A DNA stretch of 64,000 nt from Nymphaea colorata (taxonomy: Eukaryota > Streptophyta > Magnoliopsida > Nymphaeales > Nymphaeaceae): the NCBI RefSeq assembly GCF_008831285.2, contig NC_045148.1:20019002-20083001 (forward strand), written 5' to 3'. Shown here one piece after another: positions 10,564 through 22,674 of this stretch; within the stretch, counting starts at the first letter, position 1; each line of letters begins with the position of its first letter. Both the position numbers and the translations under genes were made by a program. Under the pieces are notes generated by a model. The model had not been told where the DNA came from. It was given only the letters and a program-made list of their open reading frames with translations, and ran no database searches.

Positions 10564-13500
10564 TGTTAGGACTTATCCCGACTTAGACCACTCTAGGCCA
10601 AGATCAGCCCTACTAGCCAGGGCTCTCGAGTTTGCATCAACGTGGAAACCGAAACCTAAGAAAGTTAATACAGATTTTCTACCCGGCCGGACAGGCACCC
10701 CGACACAATTCCCTTATGTCAGCGGTACAGGTAGGGTTTCTCAAAACCAAAAATATAACCTACTACAAAAACTAGGGGTAAAGGCCGTGCAAATGCGAAC
10801 GATTACAAATAAACATGCACAACTCACTCAACATTCACATTCACAAACCATACAAACCACACCCAGATACCCGGAGGTGGCTGGCTGCCCTGGGGTTGTG
10901 TCTTTGGCCTTAGACCTCCGAGGAACCGCACGGAGTAGCATTGGCTTGTGCCAGGCTAAAGCAGAAAAGGTACAATATTAACAAAAGCAAAAACACCCGC
11001 CCCGGATATCTACGAGGGGGAAAAGAACGTTACCCGCCTAAGAGATCTAGGCAACACTGCAGGTGACCCTAGGTGAAATCCAGCAGCAAGCCACTCCCTG
11101 GAGTATCTCAACATAAGAGGATGAGGAGGTGAGAGGTCTCGGTCCACTTAACCGATTGAAAGAGAGGAGTTGAGAGGAGAGGAAGCTTCGGCCCACCTGG
11201 CCGAGAGGGAGAAGGTTGTGGAAGCAGGAGAAGACCTCGACCCGCCTAGCTGAGAGATGAGAGGAGGTGAAGAAGCAAGGCCCGGCCCTCCTGACCGAGC
11301 TGTGCCGAAGATGGCAGGAAGACGCCTGACCCACCCGACAGATAGGGAGAGTGCCATCGAGGAAAGAGCACTTGCCTTGCCGAGGGAAGGGCTGCCGTCG
11401 GCGCTGGGAAGGGACCGATGCAAGGAGTGAGCAGCCGCGAGTGAGGGCAAGCATGGCGGGGACTGGTGCTGCTAGGCTCGGCCCGCCTGGCGGAGCGTTG
11501 GCGACGAAGGTTGGCGAGTGGCGGCCCACCTGGCCGCGAGGACTGGCTAGGCGACGGTTGCCTATAGACTTCACTCAGGTAGACCTATGCTAGACTCGGG
11601 TAGGACGACTAGATTCAAACAAGGGAGACATAAGGGTTCGGACTTGGTGACTGACCTTCTTATTCTTGATGTTCTCATAGGTGAGTGAGGTCAAAAGGTA
11701 GGCTCAGGTAGGTGCGGACCTAGGTTAGACAAGACTTGGATAGGTTAGGTCAACGTCTGGGTTTGACTAGACCGACTAGGTTAAGAAGGTAGGTTGGGTC
11801 CGATAAGGTTGGACTTGGGTTAGGTTTGACTAGGTTAGAGTTGACTAGGTTCGGTCTAGCTTGAGGTTGGCTAGGTCTGGACTAGGTTTGACCAAGGTAA
11901 GTCAACTAGGGTTTGACTTAGGGTTTAGGTCATGCGAGGTTAAGGTGAAACTATAACAGATTAGGAAGGTGGAGCTAGGTGGACGGCGGCTAAGATTAAT
12001 GTGAGTTTGCCCTTTCCTAACTAAGATGATTGGCTTGATTGAGGGAGTAATTGAGGAAGGTAACGACGAGCAAGGTGACGAGCTGCACTTAAGGCAATGC
12101 CGTCACTCCTTTTGTAGCTGTTAAGGAAGGGAGAAAAATAGTTGGCGCCGGTTACAAGAATGGAAAGCGCGTGGAAAGGCTAGTGCGTGGTAAAGAAGGA
12201 AAGTGGGGAAAAATGAGGCGCACAAGGAAGGTGCTGATTAGGCAAGATGGGTAACGCGGCAATGAAGAGTGACGCCGATTTCTGATAAGGAAAGACGAGG
12301 TGAAGGCTGGCGCTAGACTTTCCCAAGTGCGAGACCTATAGTAAATAAGGTAACGTCCAAGAGATGGTGGCGCCAAGGAGATGATTGAGATGAGATTGGA
12401 AAGGGAGGCTAACGGGCGACGGTTACCAAATTGAGGAGATTGGCTCACCCGTTAGGGAATGAAAAGTTAAGGCAGGTGGATCACGTGGCTCAGCTAGAGA
12501 GATGGATGCATGACACATGGCCAAAGGAGAGGTTGAGATGAAGAGATGGGGGTCGAAGGACTAACCCTAGCTCGTTATTTAGAAAACGACTAAGGAAAGT
12601 GGAGAAGCCGGCGGCGGCTAGGAGACTTGCTCCTATCGCCAACGGGGAGGACTAAACTACCCTTACACGAAATAATTATTGAACAACTTAATAATCCAAC
12701 ACAAAGGCAATTTGGGAATGGTTTTTTCAGTGACTTCCGGTGGCCGGAATACTAGGCACGGCGATGGAATGGGAAAAGGGTCCGGCCAAGACTAGTGCTC
12801 CCGCGAAGGTACTCCAATGCACCAAAATGCACCGAAAATGAGTTTAGCCTTGGGCGATCGTTGGGCTATTGATTTCAGCCAAAAATCACACTTGGTCTAA
12901 ACTATGGACATCTTTGGAAGTATGTTTTTCGGCTAGTTGAGCAAGCCCAAACCCGATAAGACGACTCTCGGCTTAGGATTGACTCTTTCGAATTCCAAAC
13001 GCCCAACTTGTGGGACATGCCCGAACTTCGCTTGGCCTCGTTCTAAGGGCTCTTTGAAGGAGTTTCACCGTGACTTTTGGGCGAGACCAACCTCTCGGTG
13101 ATGCCGAGGGATAAACCTAGCCGTATGGCTTTGAATCTTGCTAACACTCCCTCGATCTATTATGCCCAAAAAGCTAATTCCAAGGAAATTGAGCACTTGC
13201 CTTTAGATGGACGTCGGGTTCGATTTTCTTGTTTTATGGAGCCGGTGCTCGAGATTGAATCCGACGTCTTTGGAGGAACTTGTCAAGGGTATGCTGGCCT
13301 CTAACCTTCCGGCTGTTTGGGGAAGGTTTCCCCATACGCATATCCTTTTGCCCGTGAGGGACTTGCGTGAAGAGAAACACCCGAGATCTAAGGAGAGGTC
13401 GAGGGTATTCTTACCGTTGAAGATCATTGGACGCGCGAGATGAATGAGGAGATGCTAGCGGGGTTGAGGAGAAGAAAGTGTCCTTGAATCCCTCTTTGCT

Positions 13501-14125
13501 TATGATCACTACATGGAGAAGACGAGCTCTTTGGTCGACACCAAGAAAGAGATGCGTGGGAGAGAGAGCAAGGACGATAGGGAGAGAGGAGAGAGACAAT
13601 CATGCTCCAAATGAAATTCCCTTTAATTCAAAACATACGAAATACAAAGAACAAAAACAATTTATACTACCTAATGTGGACTAAGTCCTAAGTACTTGAC
13701 CCACCCGCGACTCCAATCCAAATACGAAAGCAAAGTGCGCGAGACTAATTGTCTCGAAAGTACAAACACTAAAGCAAACAAGTAAATATTGTCTTTTTGG
13801 CATTGCCGCTAGGCTTAGGCTGTTAACTCGTTTAGGTTCGGTGCTAGGCTCACCCGAGTGACCTGGGTTGGACTACTCTTGACCTACTTGGTCTAAAACC
13901 AGGAAGAAGTCCTCTTCACCCTGTGGATCATTCGTCTGATGTTCGTGTCCAGCCCTTGGTGCTCCGCCCACTCCGCCCTCAGTTGCATCTTAGATCATCG
14001 TTTTAATCTCATTAGGCGCATCTGGACCTGCGTCTAGGCTAGTTATTGCCCTGGCTTCTGCTTCATGACTGTTTTCGGCCCTGTTGGCCCTGGATTTGGC
14101 TCTCCTCGTAGGAAGGTCTGTAACA
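10564..14125 (-). repeat. 5' LTR of the gypsy element
   Basis: Same start (TGTTAGGACTTATCCC) and end (GGTCTGTAACA) as the left LTR, with many scattered substitutions and small indels. The tandem unit duplicated in the left LTR is single here. As the 5' LTR in element orientation it would hold the promoter. The tract at about 11690-11950 is rich in TTGACT/TTGACC cores. Confidence 0.9.
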
Positions 14126-14266
14126 CAATCGAAGGCTGCTTCTACCATAAGACTATCTAATTCCATTAACTCCACAATCTGCTTTTAATTCCTAACAGCT
14201 GGCACTATGGGCAAAAGGAATGTCTAACCACTTACGTAAGTCCTATGTAATGGCATGCTTTTCAAT
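14126..14266 (+). other. 3' flank of the disrupted CRK, right part
   Basis: The segment TGTCTAACCACTTACGTAAG around 14221 matches the CRK-A flank at about 22573 (CAGTCTAACCATTAATTTAT, then GTAAGTCCTC). Preceding bases (CAAAAGGA and similar) also align. It is the continuation of 633-1226 after the gypsy insertion. No gene is seen. Confidence 0.6.
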
Positions 14267-15322
14267 TAGCTGGGCATCGGGTTAGGCCGGATAGCCCAAG
14301 ACTCAACAAAGTCAAGCTCGGGTTGGGCCCAAGCATTTGTTGGCAGCCCAAGCCTAGCTTGATGCAGAGGGAATGCAGATCCAAATCTTGTAATTAAATC
14401 TACTTGTAAATGAATCTAGATCCACAACCCATCCCTTTCTTTACGTGGTTCATTTCGAAGACAGTGCAATGAAAATGCAGGCTCTTTCTTAGTTTTATCT
14501 CTGTCCTTCCTTTTTAGTCTAGTCATTTGTTTGGAGAAACGCCACTATGCCTTCCGCTTGGGGGTGGACGCAATAGGGCATGCGATAGGACCATGTTCCA
14601 CGAGTGGGTGTGCCACTCGCCGGTGCGCATCGTTAAGGGAGCCGGAATCTTCAAGGCCCGTCGTTGATCAGTGGAAGAGCTGGGAATGCTGCCTGCGGCA
14701 GCAGAAATGGCATTGTTCCGATGGGTAGCGAAATGTTGCTGCAGCCTCCGCCGCCCGAACAGGCTCCGCTCATGGATTTGCCGACTGCCGGGGAAGAAGG
14801 AGACGGGCGGCCACCCTTCGATCCACAGGGGAGAGGGGTATGGGTTCATTTTGAAGTGAAAATTGAAAATGAAAATGTAGGCTCTTTCTAAACCTTGTTT
14901 CTGTTCTTCCCTTTCGTTTATTGATTTGCTTGAGTGTTAGTTAGTTTTTAGCTTAGTTGTAAGTGTGAACAGATTAAGTAAACCTTAATCAGTTTTGCAT
15001 AATATTCCATATTTTAATATTTCATAAATCCTAAACAAGATGCTGAGTGCTTTTGAAAGTGTCGTGTTGAGAGCTTCTAAGAGTGTCATGGACAGAATTT
15101 CTATGGGTGCCATTGGCTATACATAAAAAGTATTTACAAAGTATTTAAGAATGTTATCATAGATGCACCAAAAGTTTTTAAGTAAGTCTATTGCTAATGA
15201 CCCACTCGGTTCGATGAATTTTTTTAATTGGGTCACTCAATAGTAAAAAAGCCAGCTTAAGCCCAGCCCATCATGGGCACGGTACCCAACTATCCATCCG
15301 GTACCGGGCCAGTTGCTCACCA
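14267..15322. mobile_element. probable non-autonomous hAT-like element with GC-rich ends
   Basis: The left end starts TAGCTGGGCATCGGGTTAGG and is rich in GGCC/GGGCC. The right end (about 15255-15322) has the complementary style (CCCAGCCC, GTACCGGGCCAGTTGCTCACC). The left terminus resembles those at 16157 and 61532 (TAAGCCTGGGCAT...), so three copies of one family may be present. No transposase and no clear 8-bp target duplication are seen. The interior contains a GC-rich island and a direct repeat pair. Confidence 0.35.
14447..14934. repeat. direct repeat pair (about 90 bp) flanking a 306 bp GC-rich island
   Basis: Copy 1 is 14447-14535 and copy 2 is 14842-14934. Both begin GGTTCATTT and share GAAAATG(C/T)AGGCTCTTTCT and CTTCC..TT..TTTG. 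Between them, 14536-14841 is much richer in G+C than the surroundings and open on both strands for 60-108 codons, but I recognise no protein. It could be a captured exon or a small LTR-type element; the repeats lack clear TG...CA ends. Confidence 0.5.
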
Positions 15323-16156
15323 TTATGCACAATATACTAATGCAATCATATTAGAGAGAGCAATTTTTGTGGCAGCAAAAGGCTAGACTGCATTGTGTAA
15401 AGGAGGAAAATGAAAATAATTCATAGAGAAAAAAGAGGGGGAATCAAATTAATTATATGACTACAAAAATGGGAGTGTAATGATGTTCCCCAAATTTTTA
15501 CAAGTTGTAATGATCATTTTGGGATCTTTTTCATGAAAATTCTTCTTTGGAGGCAGGGTGTCAAAAGATGAAATTCAATACTGTTAGCTGTACGTGTTTT
15601 TTTTTTGGATATTCACATGTTCAAATTGAAATTTGGATTCAAATACGAACAAAGAAAAATCAAATCCAAATCCAAATTTAAAATATGATTTCAAAATCCG
15701 ATTCAAAACTGAATTTTTACATTCACATCTAACAAGTCGAATGGGAATGGATGTAGTAAGAGTGCTTATTCCTAATAAGCACGAATGGAGGCATGTGGAT
15801 GACTTCAAACAGATTGCCTTAGGCAATAACGTTTTAAATTTATCTTTAGAATAATTATGGCGCTTATGAAGTTTTTTCTTAATGCAATCGTCTCTTTGAA
15901 CTAGGGAACTTTTCTTGAAGGAACATCTGAGTATTTTTCTCCAACCCGAGATGATTTACTTGGTAATAATGTAGGGCAACATGTCTTACTATCCAAATAC
16001 ACATTCTAAGGCAGCATGATCAAGTAGATTGCAGCCCTTTTCTAGCTATTTTGGTTTTCATCAGGAATAGGTAAGTAGGATTATAAAAACCTTTATTACT
16101 AGCATGGTTTTCATGGTCAGGACGGTGATAATTTATTAGTAGTCATGGACTGTGGC
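15323..16156. other. intergenic, no gene seen
   Basis: A+T-rich DNA with a low-complexity stretch at 15605-15720 made of AAATCCAAAT/TTCAAA-type units. Short open frames overlap this stretch and have no domains. Confidence 0.6.
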
Positions 16157-16462
16157 TAAGCCTGGGCATTTGGCCCGAAAAAACCGGCCTGGGCTGGCTC
16201 GGGCTTAAAAAAACCGACCTAGGTCTGGCTTGGATAGACTTGATGGGGCTCGATTCAGCTTGATTAATTTTTCATATTATTTTTATTTAATAATAATATA
16301 TATTATTGTTAAAAATACATTTTATATTCAAAATTTTATTATATATAAATATATAAATATAAATATATATATTTATTTATTTATTTTAACCAGGCCAAAC
16401 TCAAACTCAAGCTCGAACCCAAGCTAGCCTCGAACCTGCCTCTAACTCTGGCATGGAGATCC
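16157..16462. repeat. small element with GC-rich left end and A+T-rich core
   Basis: The left end TAAGCCTGGGCATTTGGCCC matches the left end of the element at 61532. A core of about 120 bp is almost pure A/T (16262-16385), and the right end is a run of CTCAAACTCAAGCTCGAACC-type units. There is no convincing inverted repeat, so this may be a truncated copy. Confidence 0.4.
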
Positions 16463-16666
16463 ACGTTCCCTTTGTTTGTGTCTGATCATCATGGAAGTTA
16501 TAGTCAGGAATGACCAATGGATAGAACCTCACTCATTCTACATCAGAAAAATAAAAGAATGAAAAAATTGCATCATTGAGATAATCAAACTCCTAACTCC
16601 AATATATTTCACCAATATTCATCCACAAAACAGCAGTAGTGCAGCACACAGTCGAGCCTCTCTAGG

Positions 16667-17069
16667 TAGTGCTGCACATTAGTTGGGCCAACTCGAGCTC
16701 GACTTGATTCTTGAATTCAACTTGAACCCGAGTAGAGTTTGATAGAACAAGCACGAGCTCAACTCAACAATACAATGTTAAACTCAAACTCAACTTGTTT
16801 AATTAGTGTAGCTTAAACATGTCATGTTTTTTTTTTGTTTTTTTTAAATAACTGGATTAACTCATTTAGTTGCTACTTATTTAATTATTTTCTTATTATG
16901 ATTCAATATTCATTGTGTAGTCGAGCCAAGTTCATTTTAAATGAGTCGAGCCTCGTTTCACATTTTGAACATAAATTTGAACTCAAGGTCGACTCATTTA
17001 TAAAGGAGTCAAGTCTTAACAAGTGAGTTCGAATCAGCTCGAGCTGACTCGACTCCTTATGCAGCCCTA
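16667..17069. mobile_element. MITE with hAT-like inverted repeats
   Basis: The left end TAGTGCTGCACATTAG pairs with the right end read in reverse, TAGGGCTGCATAAGGAG. The inner repeats AACTCGAGCTCGACTTGATT and CAGCTCGAGCTGATTCGAAC also pair. No protein is encoded. The flanking eight bases (TCTCTAGG and CTTGTAGT) do not form a good target duplication, as expected for an old copy. Confidence 0.6.
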
Positions 17070-17567
17070 CTTGTAGTAAGGAAGATCTTGGATGACTATG
17101 AATTTGGAAGCAAATTTCTTAAAATAAATTTGTTTTTTTTTATATTGTTTTTGTTAACGTGTGTGAGAGGATTGTAATTTTCTAATACAATAATTGTACA
17201 AATTTTAAAATATAGAAACCTTGCTAAAAGGGTACATAAGCTTATAATAACAACAAACAAGTAGACATAATTGTATGTACGTCATCAAACTTGGACCGGT
17301 AACATCTAATCATAGGCCTGGAAAATTATGGCCATAGTTTTGCCCTGAGTAAAAATATGAATCGGATTCTGGGATGAGCTTGATTGAACCGAGGCCGATT
17401 TGCCCCTAGTAGGGGATGGCGTCCGCTTTTGTGATGTGAAGTTTAAGTTTAAAAAACATGTATTGAGATTGAGATCACCATCCGTCCATTTGTCATTCTA
17501 AGTCAAATGGATGAAGAAGTTATAGTGGATTTGTCTCGCTTTATTGTGTTTGTGTCAAAAAGAACAG
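17070..17567 (+). other. upstream region of CRK-A
   Basis: A+T-rich intergenic DNA with no open frame of note. One reverse-strand TTGACT core (plus strand AGTCAA near 17492) matches the WRKY W-box core, which is too short to be meaningful alone. Confidence 0.5.
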
Positions 17568-17600
17568 GCGGAGGTCATAAAGATCCTCCCATAAAAAGCC
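17568..17600 (+). promoter_or_regulatory. promoter block shared by CRK-A and CRK-E
   Basis: GGAGGTCATAAAGATCCTCC followed by CATAAAAAGCC here corresponds to GGAGGCCATAAAGTCTTCCC then AGATAAGC at 48017-48048. ATAAAAAG, about 60 bp before the start codon, is a plausible TATA-type element. The function is inferred from conservation in the two paralogues only. Confidence 0.45.
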
Positions 17601-17644
17601 AGACGACTCTTGAATTGAGAGAGAGCGAAGGGGAAAAGAGACAG

Positions 17645-17656
17645 ATGCGAGGATGA
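17645..17656 (+). other. three-codon upstream ORF overlapping the CRK-A start
   Basis: ATG-CGA-GGA-TGA: its stop overlaps the CRK-A start codon in the sequence GGATGA. Such an arrangement could lower main-frame initiation or rely on re-initiation. It matters only if transcription starts upstream of 17645. CRK-E lacks an equivalent. Confidence 0.45.
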
Positions 17657-20600
17657 AGACGCTGCAACTGAGCATTGTTCTCCTTTTCCTAGTCTCTGTA
17701 CACCAGGCGGGGGCTGTTGAGCTCATCACATATGATCCACTAAGCACCGTATGCTCCCCGGAGTCAAATTACACTGCGAACAGCACCTACCAGCACAATC
17801 TGAAGAGCCTCCTCCTCTCCCTTAGCTCCAACATCTCCGGCTTCGCAACCGCCACCGTTGGTCAAGGTCCCGATAAGGTCTATGGCCTCGCCGTCTGCCG
17901 CGGCGACCTCTCAGCCGCAGAATGCCGAAACTGCACGGCCGACGCAGCAGCAATGATCCAGCAGAATTGCCCAAACAGCAAATCAAGCACCATGTGGCGC
18001 GTGCTCTGTGAGTTACGCTATTCCAGCAGCAATTTCTTGGGGACTGTAGACACAAAATTCTTCTACCTCAACAACGTCAATAACGCGACCGACCCCGTCC
18101 TCTTCAACCGGCAGATGAGGGCACTCGTCCAAAACCTCTCTGACGCTGCGGCGGCGAATTCGACCTCCATGTTTGCGAGCGGTCAGATCCAATACACTGA
18201 CTTGCAGGTGATCTATGGGGCAGTTCAGTGCACAAGGGACCTTTCATCGGCTAATTGCCTGAACTGTTTGAACGAAGCAGCGGCCTTTATTCCTTCTTGC
18301 TGCGCCGAGAAGCAAGGTGCTGTGGTCATTGGTGCCACCTGCAGTATAAGGTATGAACTGTACCCTTTCCTCCGGGGTTCGGCTACGGGCCAGCAACTTC
18401 CGTCGCCATCAGTGCCGCCAGCTACCAGCAGTGAGTTGCTCTCTTCCTCTCTCAAAAATTTTCCAGTTACAAGGGTCTACTGTTTCTCCGGGTTCTGAAC
18501 ATAATCTCATAAGAGGGGATGCGGTCTGTTCCGGATGCAAATTTCTCTTTTGGATGACAATATTTGGTATGTGGCCAGCCGTAAGCCACTGAATGTTAAG
18601 AATCTACAAATAAAAAAAGTAAAAATAGGATTCAGCAATTGATTCCTATCAAAGGAAATCTACGTTTTCCTAATTCCCCGTTCTAATACGTTGTTCGCGA
18701 ATTGCCCGTCGTCTTGGCTAAAGATGAAAGCATGTCTGGTGTCTACCACTTTATACCAATCCATGTTGGTCGCAGAGAAAGTGTGATTCTATATCTTATT
18801 AAGAAGAACTGCACTCTAAGGTTGAATGGTTCTTGCTTTTTCTCTTCCTGTAAATCTTTCCAGACGATAAATCATCAAGTTGGTGCAGGAACGAAGAAAA
18901 CAGGCGCCGCCGTGATTGCAGTCGCAGTAGTGATTGCTCTGCTAGTTCTCTGCATCCTGATCTGTGGATTAATCCTATGGAGAAGGAAGTCAAAGAAGGC
19001 AAGCGAAACTTCAGTCAAACGGGAGAAGGTGGTTGAAGACCCGGAGCTGTTGGCCTTTAACCTGGCCGGCATAAGAGCAGCTACCGACGACTTCTCAGAG
19101 TCCAATAAGCTCGGAGAAGGTGGGTATGGTCCAGTCTACAAGGTAATGCTTCTTTAACCATGCTCACGTATTAACAATGCTTTTTTAACTAAAAATGACT
19201 GATCCCCAGCCGGATTGATTGACAAACGCCGTAAACCCTCACCGGCGATCACTTTTGTGTTTGTAGGGAACAATTGATGGCAAAGAAATAGCAGTGAAGA
19301 GGCTGTCCAATAAGTCTGGTCAAGGATCAGTGGAGTTCAAGAACGAGGTGCGGTTGATCGCGAAGCTGCAGCACAGGAACCTGGTCAGACTTGTTGGTTG
19401 TTGTATGGAAGATGGAGAGAAGATATTGATGTACGAGTTTGTGCCAAACAACAGCGTGGGCAGTTTCTTGTTCGGTCAGTGAAATTCTGCTTCACTTCGA
19501 TCACTTTTTCACTATTGTTGCATTGTATGAAACATGTGTAGCAAAATACCACAGTAAAAAACCAAGGACTAATAACCGGAAGATTTTGTTTATAGTGTTA
19601 TTTAATAGTTTCTAAAATGGGTACATGATCATTCATTGCAACATCGACTACATTGGCAAATAAAGTCACGCAGAAAAGTCTCATTCATTTTAAAGTGAAG
19701 CTGCCGACAGCCATTAAAGTAAGCACTACCTTATAAGGCGGTTAGGAATCTTTCAAATTGACCATGCCGCGCTTTGGAAGGGAAGCTGGTGTGCTAAGCA
19801 CTAAATTTTAATGTGTCAATATAATGACAAAAATGATAGATTTTTTTTAAAACAAAAAAAATAAAAAATTCAAAAAATTCAAAAAACAGCTTTTTAAAAT
19901 TAATTACCAAAATATCTTCGTTTCTTTTGGCCTATGTGAGTTGGGGTGTACCCAACGACCCACCCAACTCAATCTTTCAAAGGAAAAGTTGTGGCTCCGC
20001 CTTTTTTACTTTAAACAAAGACTTGTTTTTTCTTGGGTATTTTTTTTTTCTTTCAGTCGTATTGTCATTTCTCTCAAAAAAAAAAAATTATTTGCATTTC
20101 AGGGGGTCACTTTCTTAGTTGTCCTTTCCCTAGTTAGGAGATTTTTGGTCTTTTCTTTCAAGCATTAAATTTAAGAACGACAAACTATCAGCATATTTGA
20201 ATTCAACAATTTCGGTATGAATTATTGACGGTCATTGAATTGGAAGAGATATTTGTTTCCGCCAATCAAGGAGAGGCCCACGCCCATAGACAAATGGTGC
20301 AGGGATGGACAAAAGGTCATATTCTTGGGTAGACTACTTGAAAAAATATGCAACTCCATTAAATGTAGACAAGAATCACTTGTACAACTTCATAAGAACT
20401 GTCCCTACAAAAAAGAAAAAAATCTCTGCAGTGAGAGATCTGGTGATAGATAAATTCTTAATTAACATTTTATCTGTTATTGGGAAGTAGATGGTAAAAC
20501 GAAGGAACTTCCAAGAATCTGTAATATGCTTAAGGTATGATTTTCAGTATAATATGTCACAGAGGTTACAACCTTTTTCTCTTAGTTTTAATTTAAAGCA

Positions 20601-21782
20601 GTTAGTGTTTTTGCCAAAAAAAATTCAAGACAATATTTTTCTGTTTATGTACTTTTTATAGGCAATTTATGATAAAAATACAAAAAAAAGAGAGAGAAAA
20701 AAAGCAAGAACAAGCAGGAATTTGCAAATTCCCTCAACAATAAAAAGTTGACATGGTGAGGCAACGTAATCTTATGTTTCTGATCTACCAGACCCAATCA
20801 AACGCTTGCAACTCGATTGGGCTACGCGTCTCAAGATCATTACAGGCACAGCGAGGGGTCTCCTGTACCTTCATGAAGATTCAAGGCTCAAGATTATTCA
20901 CAGGGACTTGAAACCCAGCAACATCTTACTAGACAATGAGATGAACCCCAAAATTTCAGATTTTGGGATGGCAAAGATATGCGGAGTGGACGAGACACAT
21001 GGAAACACAAACAGAGTTGCTGGGACATAGTAAGATTTCAGGCTTCAGCCCACCATTACGCTGCGATTTCTTGTTTCCATTACACTTTTTTAGTTTTGGT
21101 TAACATTCAAGCACTTTCTTCTGTAAAAAGTATTTCTCGAAGAAAGAATTACTGTTCTTGGCAGATGCGAATTTGAAAGCTTAATCATTACGTTTTATAT
21201 CACTGGCAGCGGCTATATGTCCCCAGAATATGCAATCAACGGCAGTTACTCCTTGAAATCTGATGTCTTCAGTTTCGGCGTCCTACTGTTAGAGATTGTG
21301 TCTGGGAGAAGGAATAGCTCTTTCAACATTGATGCGGACGGTGCCAGGGACCTGCTTAATTATGTAAGTACATCCTCTCTTTGGCATTTAAATTAAGCTC
21401 TACTTACATGTCGCATGCATCTAAAACCACCTGCAAATTGATGCAGGCATGGAAGCTATCTGAAGGAAACAAGCCGCTAGAAATGGTAGATAGGGCACTG
21501 GGTGAATCCTATGACAGAAATGAAGCTTTGAGATGCATCCATATTGGTTTACTGTGCGTTCAAGAGGACTTGATGTGTAGGCCAACAATGTCCGCAGTTG
21601 TTCTCATGCTTGGTACCAACTCTGTCACTCTTCCTGCCCCTCACCCACCTGGATTTTATGTGGGCAGCAGATACGAAACCAGTCTCTCGGATTCCACGCA
21701 AGGAGCAGAGTATCAACCTCTGCTTCCTCCACAGTCAACATCTACAAGTTCAGCAACCGTCACTGTGTTAGAAGCACGCTAG
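17653..21782 (+). CDS. CRK-A: cysteine-rich receptor-like protein kinase, 655 aa
   Basis: Exons: 17653-18430, 18889-19142, 19267-19474, 20792-21029, 21210-21363, 21447-21782. All introns are GT-AG and the frame is kept throughout. Exon 1 encodes a signal peptide (residues 1 to about 21) and two DUF26/Gnk2 domains, each with CX8CX2C ([13 protein letters not shown] at about 82; [13 protein letters not shown] at about 193). Exon 2 encodes a membrane helix (about 265-289) and the start of the kinase. Kinase motifs are [10 protein letters not shown], the VAIK-type lysine in EIAVKRL (about 355), HRDLKPSN (about 450), DFG and GYMSPEY, so an active RD Ser/Thr kinase is expected. CRKs act at the plasma membrane in stress, immune and redox signalling; the ligand is unknown. 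CRK-E is its closest relative here. The tail ends in VLEAR. Confidence 0.93.
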
Positions 21783-22674
21783 GAGATAGAGCTTTTATGC
21801 TCGACAGCTTGTTGCTACCAGTAACCTTATGGTAGTTCAAAAGAATCCCTGATCACATTACGCATGGATCACCTGTATGATTGATTATATTGTTTCAGAT
21901 TAGCAAGTTTGTTACAGTTGAAATTCACAGCTTAATTTATTGGTTCGCTTAAAGGATTGATTAATGGACTCTATATTCATGGCGTCTTTCAGTATTTCAA
22001 GCAGTTTAGTTAATTGACTGAGACTTCAAAGTTTGGTCGGAGGAAATACTGATGACATCTCTCAACATTTCAAGCACATTAACTAATTGATCGTGACATG
22101 TTTCCTTCGTGCATATATACCTCTTTAATGAAAGCTTGTCAATGCATACATTCTTTTGTGATTAAGAAAAGCGTCTCCTTTCGGGTTTTTGAGCAAATGA
22201 ATCGTGCTAGGGGAATTGCCATGCTGAGGTGATCAAGTTAATTCTCTGCCCAGCATGATCATTCATCATCAAAGAGGACGCTTTCAGGGGTCTTGCAGAA
22301 TCGTGTACTATGTAATGCATGTTACAAATCCAAGAATCTGTCACACTGTCCCTGAGTTTAATCCGGTACTTCTCCAAGTATGTCTGCGCCAATCCAATCT
22401 CATAAATAAAGTGATTCTATTGGTGTCCTGACTTGGCTGATACAAGGTTGGTCTTAGCCCACAAGATAAGCAAAAATACTGCTTCTGTTAGAGCTAGTCC
22501 CATTTACTACCAGCAAAAATCAACCTGCTTCCAAAATTGCCAAAAGGCGGATACCATAAACATGGAAAGACAGTCTAACCATTAATTTATGTAAGTCCTC
22601 TTTAAAATTGCTTCACAACTTCGTGATACAAAATCCAAAAAAGGGTTAACCAAAACCAAAGTTTAACCACCAAT
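21783..22674 (+). other. 3' flank of CRK-A
   Basis: The first 700 bp are homologous to the flanks of the disrupted CRK at the left edge and of CRK-E. Read on the minus strand, 22392-22207 is open and includes SWICNMHYIVHD; similar residues appear in the two sister flanks. No known protein is recognised. The flank ends at the copia insertion. Confidence 0.55.

Larger units (their letters stand above)
1227..14125 (-). mobile_element. Ty3/gypsy chromovirus-like retrotransposon, degenerate, very long LTRs
   Basis: A 12.9 kb element read on the minus strand, with two long terminal repeats (3933 and 3562 bp) around a 5404 bp internal region. Order from right to left: LTR, primer-binding site, gag, aspartic protease, reverse transcriptase, RNase H, integrase, chromodomain-like tail, purine tract, LTR. 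Protease-RT-RNaseH-integrase is the Ty3/gypsy order. All coding parts are broken by stops and frame changes, so it cannot move by itself. The LTRs differ at many positions by eye, so the insertion is old. The five bases outside each end (AAACA left, CAATC right) do not match, so the target duplication is lost or the ends come from a rearrangement. Both flanks are CRK 3'-flank DNA, so it interrupted that copy. Confidence 0.92.
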
